From assembly GCF_041146795.1 (NCBI RefSeq), contig NC_135176.1, forward strand, positions 17,619,786-17,683,785: a stretch of 64,000 nt of DNA, given 5' to 3'. The notes beneath the pieces were generated by a model, which was not told the origin of the DNA, made no database searches, and saw only the letters and a list, made by a program, of their open reading frames with translations. This stretch comes from Maylandia zebra. Lineage: Eukaryota; Chordata; Actinopteri; Cichliformes; Cichlidae. Positions 12,991 to 39,374 of the stretch are shown here, in pieces; position 1 is the first letter of the stretch, and every line of letters starts with the position of its first letter. The translations under genes and the position numbers were made by a program.

Positions 12991-13513
12991 ATAAAGTAAT
13001 ATACTATATTGTTTATCCAAAGAAAAACAAATGTGGTCTGGACTCAGTACACTCCTATGAAAACCAAGAGCTGTTTATACTGCAATCCCACCATTGCATA
13101 CAAATATGTCCTATATAGTAAGTCGACAGCCTTGGCCTCTGGCTACCTTGCCAGAGTGCACCATGGATGAGCAAAATGATTGCAGGTCTATTTTGGAAAC
13201 AATATCCAAAAACCCAAATGCAACTTTCTCCACAATTCATGAGTGGTAGTTCATGAGTATTGAGCTGTCATTTTTAATTTGTCAGGAACAAAGGATTACT
13301 ACACTGTAAAAAAGAAAGAAAGAAAAGAAAAAAGAAATACATTCCAACAAAAAAGGAAAATGTGCTGGTAATTTTCTGCCATCAGTTTTTGTTTTTACTA
13401 TTACAGAGGTTTCTGTAAATAGAAAAATGTATACATTCAGTGTGAAAAATCAGCAAAAAAATCTGTATGGAAACAAGCATCCTTCATTTTAAAACACTGA
13501 ATTGCACTTTATT

Positions 13514-13855
13514 TATCCATCCATCCATTTGCTTGCGCTTATCCTTTTCGGGGTCGCGGGGGGGCGCTGGCGCCTATCCCAACTGTCATAGGACGAGAGG
13601 CGGGGTACTCCCTGGACAGGTCGCCAGTCTGTTGCAGGGTAACATACAGAGACAAACAACCATTCGCACTCATATTCACTCCCGCATTGACACCTAGATT
13701 GATCAATTAACCTATCCCCACTAACTGCATGTCTTTGGACATGTGTGAGGAAGCCGGAGTACCCGGGGAGAACCCACGCAAACATGGGGAAAACATGCAA
13801 ACTTTACACAGAAAGACCCTGGCCTGATGGTTGAATTGAACTCAGGACCAAGCAA
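13514..13855 (-). repeat. Interspersed fish retroposon, truncated copy
   Basis: Begins with (CCAT)n and carries GGGGTCGCGGGGGG, ACAGGTCGCCAGTCTGT, CATGTCTTTGGACATG and AGAACCCACGCAAACA blocks in the same order as 38248-38555. The (ATGG)n end is the 3' tail when read on the minus strand. The far end (about 13815-13855) holds a decayed region resembling the head of the long form of this repeat. No target duplication found. Confidence 0.75.
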
Positions 13856-15699
13856 GATAAATTATGATGTATTGCACCAGTTGCCACCCACTTGACCTCC
13901 TGCCAAATATTTCCCATCACTTGTGTTCGGAGTCATAATCATCCCAATAAGCTTAAAATGGAACATACCTTCCTCGTATGCATTCACGGTGCACATGTCT
14001 GCAGTAACTTTTAACAGATTTATGTGACTTTGCTTTTTGCACAAGCTCTGATGCTAATCTTTTCACACATCTAGAAATGCTCCAGATCCAGTAAGGAAGG
14101 CTCATCTGGGCACTTCTACGGAGTACTGGCATCACATTTAGTCACATTGCGCTTTTCTTCAGCACAGTCTCCAACTCTCCCGCTGTTCAGTATTATGTGA
14201 TACTTCACTGTTCATGCCAAACTCCAATGAATTTCAGCTTGTAATGACATAAAGAATGAATTATTGTGAGGAGATATGTCAATTCAGCATCGCAGCATGG
14301 GTCTTTGCGAAAGTCCTGGACAGAAACAAGTCAGAGTATAAAAGCTAGAGAATGGTGTTCATTATCCAATGTGAAACAGACTTTTCCTTTACTCATTTTC
14401 TTAATCTGTTTATATATGTGCACGCAAAAATTCAGTAACCCATTCGTTTGATTGTTATTTTCCTTTCAAATAACTGTCCAAGAAGTGGTGTTGCTGTAAT
14501 GCCTCATTTCTGGTAAATTCATCACTTCATAAAGCTAGCTGTGGGATTTGAGTCAGTGGAGAAACATTCATTACTGAGTCAGTCAAAGCTGTTTCCACAG
14601 GCAAATGAACTGCAGTCCTGCCCTTTGTGTACATACAAATGTTTTAGAAGCTTTCATTTGAAATGTGACTGACCTCAGGCAAGCCCCGTCCTGTGTTTGC
14701 CTGTGTGCATGTGTGTGTGCAGAGCAGGTGAGTACTGGTCCTAACTGATTCCCAGCCAGAACATTTATGGTGCTCACTAATACTGAAATAAACCAATAAT
14801 ATTCAGAACTTTTCAGTTATCTAACTTCTCTGTGAAGTGTATATTTTGAAATCATAATCATGCCCATTCTTTTGGCTATATAAAATGCTTTTATATACAT
14901 TTCTAAAGCACAATCTGAAGTTACTATATGCTCAAAACTAAAATTCTGTTGTGTTCTAAAGTGAATATTAAGTTTACGAGGTAAGTTCAGAGGTAAACTG
15001 TACAAAAACTGTACAAAAAAAGAAAAGAATGAAAGAAAAAAAGCACACAGTAACTTTATAGCATATGAAATCAATTTTCCTTTATATTTGTGCACCTCAT
15101 CTGTTGGCCAAATGGAACATGAAACATGAGCATGATGAATTGGCTATCCTACACTTCCCCCTACTGCACAGTCATGGCATTTCAATCAACCAATTTGCAT
15201 ACACTGTAACTGTATGTAAAACTTACTATCATTTAAGTGGCTTCTCATCCTCTTTGAAATATCCCTTCAAGAATTAGAAGAACAATTTGTTTTTGCAAAA
15301 AATTTGGCAACAAAGTAGCTGCTGTTTGATTAACAAATAAATTCTTAAATTACTTGGAAACCTGAATTAATATACTGCAACTGCTGCTCTGTCTTATTTA
15401 AAACGATTTTTGTTTGTTTGTTTTTAAATGCATCCATTCGGATCATTTTCATTGTCTCTTCCAAACCTCTTGCATTTCATTCTGTCTGAATATAAACATG
15501 ATAACTCGAAACATTTGGAATAAATTGGGATACAACTTTGTAGGGGTTTGGAGTGGGGTCATGCGAACAATCCATTCAAATTTTTCTTGCATCCACTAAG
15601 GTCTTCAAGGTCGGCTTAATGACTTTTTGGTTGACAAAAAGCCTTATAACTTAGAAACTATGACTCTTACAAATGCTGGTGTATTGAAAATAGAAAATA
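13856..15699. other. Intergenic, no gene seen
   Basis: No supported gene or recognisable mobile element; AT-rich with scattered A/T runs. Confidence 0.5.
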
Positions 15700-15954
15700 C
15701 CATAAAAAGATTTAAAACATCATGTCACGTTTGACCTCTGACCTCTCCTTTAAGGTCAATAGATTAATCTGAAGGTCAAATTGATAATAATATAATAATA
15801 CAGAGCTATTTATTAAAACTATGTTTCTTACTGACATTATTTGCGTTGACAACATGTAGGCATGTAGGGAATGATATATGGGGATTTTAAATATCACAGT
15901 GCTTTGGATCTCTGACCTCTTTTTCAAGGTCAAATAAAGTCAAACTTTCATAAA
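15700..15954. repeat. Repeated block with nuclear-receptor half-sites
   Basis: TGACCT and AGGTCA half-sites recur. 15732-15744 is TGACCT-C-TGACCT (a direct repeat spaced by 1), 15739-15758 is TGACCT-N8-AGGTCA, another AGGTCA lies at 15773-15778, and 15913-15932 is again TGACCT-N8-AGGTCA. Related wording (TTTGACTTCTGACCTC) follows at about 16307, beyond a LINE-tail insert. It may be a decayed tandem repeat rather than a receptor element. Confidence 0.5.
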
Positions 15955-16215
15955 GATTTATCCTGTCTTCCTTCTCTCTTCCCAGCCGGTCTTGGCAGAT
16001 GGCCCCGCCCCTCCCTGAGCCTGGTTCTGCTGGAGGTTTCTTCCTGTTAAAAGGGAGTTTTTCCTTCCCACTGTCATCAAAGTGCTTGCTCATAGGGGGG
16101 GTCATATGATTGTTGGGGTTTTCTCTGTATGTATTATTGTAGGGTCTACCTTACAATCGCCTTGAGGTGACTGTTGTTGTGATTTGGCGCTGTATAAATA
16201 AAATTGAATTGAATA
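15955..16215 (+). mobile_element. LINE (L2/CiLINE2-like) 3' end
   Basis: Carries the very common fish LINE tail: CCCTGAGCCTGGTTCTGCTGGAGG, seen in pieces (GAGCCTGGTTCTGCTGG, TTCTTCCTGTTAAAAGGGAG, GGGTCTACCTTACAAT, GTGATTTGGCGCTGTATAAA), ending in AAATTGAATTGAAT. Only the 3' few hundred bases are present, so it is a 5'-truncated copy. A minus-strand copy of the same family lies at 21603-22270. Confidence 0.8.
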
Positions 16216-17299
16216 AAATTTATTTTATCCTTCTCTGTTTATACTGGGAACATGTATGAAATGATGTAAATATCACAATATTGTTTGCATCCAAATATCA
16301 TGTAACATTTGACTTCTGACCTCAGTTTTACATTTCACATTTTGCCTTTCCTTCTTTGTGTTATATCTCTAAATAAAGTATTGAAGTATTGTCAAGAGAA
16401 AGAGAATGAGCTGAGAAATAAACAAGTTACATAAGCTTAAGTCGTTTATGTCCAGTTATTTAAAAATTAGTACCTAATATTATCCATTACCTAATACATA
16501 ATGTTTGGTAATAAAAGTAAACATCTGTCATACCACCTTTATCAGGTTTTTACTGCACTACAAACTTCTTAAAGTATTTTTAAATATAACATTGGAAACA
16601 AAACGAATATATAAACATTATAAAACAATTCCCTTAAAAGTAGATGCTGCCCAGAGAGTGAGCTGCCTTGGGGGGATGTTTGTGTTCAGTCCGCAGTTCT
16701 AAAGAATTCTATTTTACTAACATCCTTTAAATTGATAGCATTGGCTAATCAGCAGTTGCACACATTTGTTTTTCCACCACTTTCATATCAAGATGTAAAC
16801 TATAATCTTCAGATTAATTTAATCATATATTTTGCAAAAAAAAAAAAAAAAGCAAATGTGTCTGGTTCAGGGGAGTCAGCAACCTTTACTATCATAAGAG
16901 CTGTTTTTTAGTTTTGTTTTTTTTTATTTCTTGACAAAAAAAAAACAGAAAAAAAACAAAAGATCAACAAAACATATTTAAGCTTAGTAATAAAGGTGAC
17001 ATAGTACATTAGGTATAATTTAGCCTAGCAACATTTTTGTTTTTTTAAAAAACCTTTAAAAATATACAATATTATAAGACATGTAACTGTAGATGCATTT
17101 ACAACATGTTTTTGCTTTTTTATGAACTTATTCACTTATGAAATTAACTGCTTGAAGTAATGAAAGTAAATAAAGTTGAAACCTCCAGAGGTCTACATCT
17201 GCAACTAGTTATGTGCTTGCTTTAAAGTTTGGGACAGCCTCTATTTATGAACAGTTATAGCCTATTGTAAATATATAAATATACCTATAAGTCCAAGAG
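16216..17299. other. Intergenic, no gene seen
   Basis: AT-rich with A-runs (about 16837-16851 and 16939-16960). No supported gene. Confidence 0.5.
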
Positions 17300-17700
17300 T
17301 ACGCGCAACTTTGTAGGCGCTCAGTATGGCTCCGCCCACAGCTGCTCAAACCGGAAGTTTAGCTGTTGTTGACACACTGGAAGAAAATGGCTGCTGCTCC
17401 GACTTTTTTTCAATGAAGACACCGATATTTCAATTTCATTTCGTTTTCTTACATCGGAGCTACAGTCGACCGCTATGCAATCTAAAAGGCAAGTCGACTC
17501 TGTTTGTTTAGACTGTCGTCGCTTGTTCGGGTTGTGTCTCGGAAGACGTGAGCCTGGCAGCGTAGCTTGTAACTTACAGCTTTGCCCACTCGGAACGGGC
17601 TAGCATGCTAACGGTGGCTATGTTAGCCCAACGGTCAGGCATCAACGAGTTCTTGCTATTCAGCTGCTCTCTCTTGGCTGGGCTCACAGTCACCAGAGTT
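17300..17700 (+). promoter_or_regulatory. Probable supt20h promoter and first non-coding exon
   Basis: Local rise in CpG and GC compared with the AT-rich DNA around it, with GCTCCGCCCACAG, an Sp1-like box, at about 17330. This lies 0.7 kb before the first supt20h exon with a clear acceptor (18002). A possible first-exon donor is the non-canonical AAG|GCAAGT at about 17488. The transcription start is not determined. Confidence 0.5.
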
Positions 17701-18094
17701 CACTAACCTTTGCCGTTTTGTTGTATTAACTCTGACACATCGTGTGGTCACGTTTACTTTGTTATTGCATTTTAAAATATAAGCTAATGGTAAAAGAACT
17801 TAGATGGAACAGTTTGGCTCCTCAGTCCTTGCAGCTGCTTGTGTGTGGCATCGCTGAGTGTCAGCTGGATGATTTGGCATCAGCACTCTCTTACCAGCGT
17901 GCCAGCAACACACTGAGTGCATCTCTATGAATGTACCAGTAATCTGTGTTTTTGTTTTCTCTTCACGCTGCCTGCGTGTCCTCTGTTGTGTTGCCGTGCA
18001 GGCTGTGAATGGTCACTTTAGGAAGGTGACAGTGTGGGTCAGAAAGGACAGCATCGTCTACCGTCACTCAGCTCGCAGCTGGCGGTGGACCACA

Positions 18095-34618
<16,524 letters not shown>

Positions 34619-34852
34619 AAGACTTAAATCACACTAAAACCTTCCCCCCACCCAAATCCACACACAAAAGGACGTGAATGATCCACATTGTGCTCTTTAC
34701 CTGCCTCGCTGTCGAGAGTGTAGGCAAAAAAACAACAACGAAAAACCCCACAAAAAACTCTTTTCTGTTTGTCTTTTTCTAGCTGACAAATTTGTATGTA
34801 ATGGTTGTCAGATGTTTGGGAGAGAACCAAAACTGTGTCCACCGTAGGGGAT

Positions 34853-34868
34853 GGGGGGGGGGGGGGGG
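34853..34868. repeat. G16 run in the supt20h 3' UTR
   Basis: Sixteen consecutive G residues about 235 bp after the supt20h stop codon, on the transcript strand, so a possible RNA G-quadruplex. Length may be polymorphic or a sequencing weak point. Confidence 0.85.
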
Positions 34869-35464
34869 TGTTAGAAAAGGGAGCCCTAAAGTTAAAAAAA
34901 AATTATTAATGCTATTTTTTGAGATGACACAGAAGAGGATTGTTGTAGGTAGTGGGCTTCCACAATAACGCACCACCCCCCTCCGTTGTGGAAGAGCTGT
35001 CTCTGATGGAGGCCCTGTGAACTGAGAGGATCGCAGATGCACATTCTCAGAGGATTCCCCTCGAGAAGCCCGATCCTCCTGCCTCTGCTCGGTTGACCCA
35101 GGTAGAAACTGCCCTTTAAGCACGGATCCCGACAGAGCGTACCGACACCAAATCCTCCCTGTGTAACCGTTACATGTGAAATGCAAATCTGATCTTGGAA
35201 TTGTGCCTGGGGGCAGCTCTCTACCTCTCAGTCTGTTGGAAGTCTTTCTTCTTTTAAGCAGTCCCAGCACAGGGCTCAAACGAGGACTCAAGATCATCAT
35301 GCAAGATGGTGTACCTGCTTTTGTACAGCACATTTTGAAAAGGCATTTCCTTTTAATTAGTACAGGAGCCATGAGCATATTCTTACGAGGCATCAACTGA
35401 GTGTGTGTGTGAGACATTTCCGGACACTGAGAAATAATTTTTTAAAGCGGTCTTTGTCAGCAGT

Positions 35465-35479
35465 TTTATTGTTATTAAA
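35465..35479. terminator. Facing poly(A) signals of exosc8 and supt20h
   Basis: On the minus strand AATAAA (complement of 35465-35470) lies about 90 bp after the exosc8 stop. On the plus strand ATTAAA (35474-35479) lies about 860 bp after the supt20h stop. The two convergent genes appear to end within a few bases of each other, so their 3' ends probably overlap. The plus-strand signal is the less certain. Confidence 0.55.
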
Positions 35480-35559
35480 AAAAAAAAAGAATATATATTG
35501 ACAGTGAAAAATACAACTTTTAGATAAAAAAAAAAAAAAAATACATCGTCCGAGTGTCA

Positions 35560-37927
35560 TTATTGTGCCTTCTTCACACTGTGTGCAACTTTGTCAATGA
35601 GTTTCTGGATCTCTCTCTGTCGTGTTGTTGCTCGGCTGATACACTCCTGCAGCCTCTCTCCTGACAGTGATGTCCCACCTGAGCAACAAGTAGCAATGTA
35701 TAGAACAGTATTTCCCAGTTAAGTTAAAAATGTCTTTTTGGCATTTTTGAGTTGTTGTTGTTGTTGTTTTTTTAATTTCTGTTGACTGAACCTGAGTGTT
35801 CATTTTGAAGCCGTCAGTTTATGTTGGTGTTACTATTACATAATTCATACAACAGGGGTATTTTGAGGATGGTTTTTTCGTGTTAATACTAAATCATCGT
35901 GCCAGGAAGGACATTGGCATTAAATCTGGCAAATCAGCTACACGCTTTGGCACTTCCAGTAAGGGATAAGCCCAAAATATCTTCAACCCAATTAGATTCA
36001 TGCTACATACCATGCAGTCTCAGAAAGGCAAATCCCTTCAAACTTATTTCTCACCTGGTTTGTGCACAGAGCAGAGCCGGTCATCCTCATCAGTCACCAC
36101 CGTCAGGTTTGCTGTTGACAGAGTCTCCTCCTCAGCTGTGGGGTCCGCAATCAGTATGGAACTGCAACAAGATTAGGCCAGGATTAGAAAAAGAAGCACA
36201 TGTCACTTAAAAATAGAAATTATAAATTTGTTTTTTGGGTTTTTTCTTTTTTTATAATGGCTAGACAAACTTACTCATCAAAGATGCAAAAAGAAGCGCT
36301 GACCAGATGTTTGTGAATCTGAAGCTCACGTCTCTTTTCTAAATTCACCTCTGGTGCAGAGGTCTCCTTGTTGATGGTGACTTCTGGGAGTCGTGCTGTG
36401 AGGAGCCAGGATACTGTTAAGTTCATGTACTGCTTAAAGAAAAACTACTGATTTGTTTCAACTACTGATTATTACCAGTTACGACACATGGACTTATTTT
36501 AATTTTTTTTTTTTATTTACATTACAGTAGAAATTTACATACTGTTCTTTAGAGCAGCCAGCAGAGCGATAACACAAGCATCCAATATGTTCCCATCATA
36601 GTCGAGACACATGAGGTCACAGTACAGCACCCAGCAGAGCTGCAACAAGAGTCCGCAGTTTTAGTACCCATGGCTGGATAATTAAAGGTCAAATTGTGTG
36701 TCAGTGTAGCTCCGCGACTCTTGGGTTTACCTTTCCTCTGTCGATGCACAGATCCTCTGTTTTTATCACTTCAGAGCTTCAAAAAGCCACATAAAAACTC
36801 AGTTAAACCAGCACCAGGCTTAAAAACTGTCACTCATTTAAAATAAAAACTAAAAAAGCTAACATATATTGAAGTCGCGCACCTTTCAATGACATCAGCG
36901 ATAAACTGGCTGGCAGCCTGGGCCTGCTCTCCCGGTGGTCCCGGACGAAAGCGAGAGGAACACAGGGGTGGCAGGTCCACGTTGGGCACTGACAGAGATG
37001 ACATCAATGTTTGAATGATGTGATATCAGATAATTAACAAAGAAAGAATGGGAGAAAACGAAGACTTCTTACTACACCTACCAATGTAGCCTTTACCAGG
37101 TGCCTCCACTGTAGGGTTTGTTAGCTCCTGCAGGAGGAGGAGATATAGGTGAGTACTCATCAACCTGGTCCACACTCACGAAATAAAACAACAAAAAGGA
37201 AAAGCAAATGTGTTTACCGCTTTAATTCCACATATGATTGTGGTGTTTCCAAGCTTCACCAGGGCTGAGCCATCTGCTGTGGAAATTGACCCTAAACATG
37301 GAAATAAAAGTTAAAAATCCTATGTAGGTTACAGAAACTTCTCTCTCGCACACACACTGTGGGGAAGTCTCACCTATGTTCAGTGTTGTGGTTCTGAATT
37401 CGGTCAGCTCTCGTCCATCAGGCCGACAGTTTTCTTTCTGAAGAGAAACAAATAACAGTTCATATCTATCCAGAGAGCAACACTTGTCTGTCAAGTGTTG
37501 GATAAACTTGTTTTCAACACTGACCAGAAAGCTCCGGTGGTACTCCAGAGGCTCAGCAGTCCTGCAAGTTAAAAGGGAACGTGGTAAAGAAAGCCGTAGC
37601 ACAGACACATCAGAAGCTCCGTCAGAAACAGCACAGCGAAGAGAGTGACCGAGTACTCTTGCTATACACGTCAATGACAAATATCTGAGCCAGTCATAAA
37701 CTACAGCTGTGACACAAGAATGAATAAAGTGCGCTGTATGTCACGTGCATGATGTCCGGAATTTTCGTTTTATTTTGTGTAATAAATAATTTAATTTATT
37801 ATAACACCAAATATGCATTTGCTCCGCTGGTAAGTACAGGAAAAAATAAACAGAGCAAACTAAAAGTGATATTTTCACTAACATAGAACGGAGAGCTTGT
37901 ATATTCTTACTTGAAGCCAGCCGCCAT
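35560..37927 (-). CDS. exosc8: Exosome complex component RRP43
   Basis: EXOSC8 (Rrp43/OIP2) is one of six RNase PH-like subunits that form the ring of the nuclear and cytoplasmic RNA exosome, a 3'-5' RNA decay machine. The vertebrate ring subunits are catalytically inert and build the channel. Minus-strand exons: 37927-37911, 37561-37525, 37437-37374, 37291-37218, 37127-37082, 36988-36883, 36776-36731, 36639-36543, 36395-36275, 36161-36055, 35678-35560. They join in phase to 277 aa (human 276). Landmarks are MAAGFK at the start, [21 protein letters not shown] (in part), [59 protein letters not shown] and a C-terminal [19 protein letters not shown]. The start codon lies in an ATGGCGGC context. 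Convergent with supt20h and divergent from alg5. Confidence 0.95.
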
Positions 37928-39357
37928 GATGTTTTGATTAACCACGTGGGTTCGCGCTATGACCTACGGTAGCCGGGTAGGAAGAAGCGCATAACCAAAG
38001 TTTAACCAAACGCGTTTCTAACCAAATCATAGCATTATACTGTCCATAGTCGTCTCTGATCAAATCTATCTGCAAGTAAATAAACTCCAGCCATTTATTG
38101 AGTTGCTTTTTATATTTTTGTTGAACTTGTAGGACATTTTCAGGAAACATTTCCGATAGGTTTTACAAAATCATTTTTGTCCAAAATATGACCTTTAGGG
38201 AATTGGGGGACTGTTTGCTGGGATGCAGGTTGTTGTTTTCCATAAATCCATCCATCCATCCATTCGCTTCCGCTTCTCCTTTTCAGGGTCGCGGGGGGCG
38301 CTGGAGCCTATCCCACCTGTCATAGGGCGAGAGGCAGGGTACACCCTGGACAGGTCGCCAGTCTGTCGCAGGGCTAACACACAGGGACAGACAACCATTC
38401 ACACTCACATTAACTCGCACATTCACACCTAGTGGCAATTTGGATTATCCAATTAACCTATCCCCACAAGCTGCATGTCTTTGGACGGTGGGAGGAAGCC
38501 GGAGTACCCGGAGAGAACCCACGCAAACACGGGGAGAACATGCAAACTCCTTTTCACCCATTCACACACACACATTCACACACACATTCACACACACATT
38601 CACACACACAGGTGATGGCAAGCTACATTGTAGCCACAGCTGCCCTGGGCGCACTGACAGAGGCGAGGCTGCCGGACACTGGCGCCACCGGGCCCTCTGA
38701 CCACCACCAGTAGGCAACGGGTGAAGTGTCTTGCCCAAGGACACAATGACCGAGACTGTCCAAGCTGGGGCTCGAACCGGCAACCTTCCGATTACAAGGC
38801 GAACTCCCAACTCTTGAGCCACGATCGCCCTGTTTTCCATAAATGTTACAACAAAATGTTGCGGACTAGAAGAAAAGTCTTTATTGCTTTGACAAATAAT
38901 CATATTCTTCCTAGCATTATACCTCCCTTTTCTCTTTGTGTACCGTACATGTTAAAGAGAGTCCTTGCCACCATTTCCACCCCTGTCCGCTATGAGGCAG
39001 TGTGCCCCAGCGCCGAGCGGTACTGTGCCGCTCGTTGTTCTCCTCCTCCAATATGATGATGTGGGAGAAAAACAGTCACTACTTCCGTATCGTCGTTGTG
39101 TTCAGTTGTGATTGGAAGTGGAGTTAGGTGAAGTGTCCTCACAGCAATGGAAACATAAGGACTCATTTTTAACATTTTAACCTTCTGAATAATATCGTAA
39201 GCCCGTAATTTGGTACATATATTTGGACACACCAGGAAGTTAGAGCACAGGCTGTGTGTCAAAAAGCAAAAGAAAGGAGAAAGCCAGCTAGTTTCTGAGC
39301 TAGCCCCTGCAGGTGGTCTGTCTGTCAGTGGGTGTAGGGTAGGTAACCTGATGGAAA
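37928..39357. promoter_or_regulatory. exosc8/alg5 divergent promoter interval
   Basis: The two start codons are 1430 bp apart, head-to-head. In human the same pair is head-to-head with a very short gap. Here a 583-bp retroposon (38248-38830) fills the middle. The remaining flanks, 37928-38233 next to exosc8 and 38845-39357 next to alg5, would hold the two promoters; ATTGG boxes (inverse CCAAT) occur near 39055 (as CCAAT) and 39108. Transcription starts are not determinable by eye. Confidence 0.55.
38248..38830 (-). mobile_element. Chimeric tRNA-derived SINE, AFC-like head
   Basis: Read on the minus strand from 38830: GGGCGATCGTGGCTCAAGAG (A-box region) and GGTTGCCGGTTCGAGCCCC (B-box) form a tRNA-like head. 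A conserved body (ACAGTCTCGGTCATTGTGTC, TGGCGCCAGTGTCCGGCAGC) follows, then a GTGTGTGAATGT repeat, then the tail module also found at 13514-13855, ending in (ATGG)n. A 14-bp target duplication TGTTTTCCATAAAT flanks the whole (38234-38247 and 38831-38844), so it inserted as one unit. The head matches what I recall of cichlid AFC SINEs; family name by memory. Confidence 0.85.
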
Positions 39358-39374
39358 ATGGATTTCCTCTGTGA
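39351..39374 (+). promoter_or_regulatory. Short upstream ORF overlapping the alg5 start
   Basis: ATG at 39351 opens MENGFPL and a TGA at 39372-39374, in another frame, spanning the alg5 ATG at 39358. If the transcript includes it, ribosomes could initiate here first and reduce alg5 translation. Confidence 0.6.

Noticed and set aside
34779-35417. 212-codon open frame on the minus strand
   Set aside because: It is antisense to the supt20h 3' UTR, low-complexity in part (Pro/His run opposite the G16), with no homology or splice support.
36341-36350. GTGAAT donor-like site within exosc8 exon 36395-36275
   Set aside because: The frame continues straight through as [14 protein letters not shown], matching the family, so this is coding rather than an intron start.
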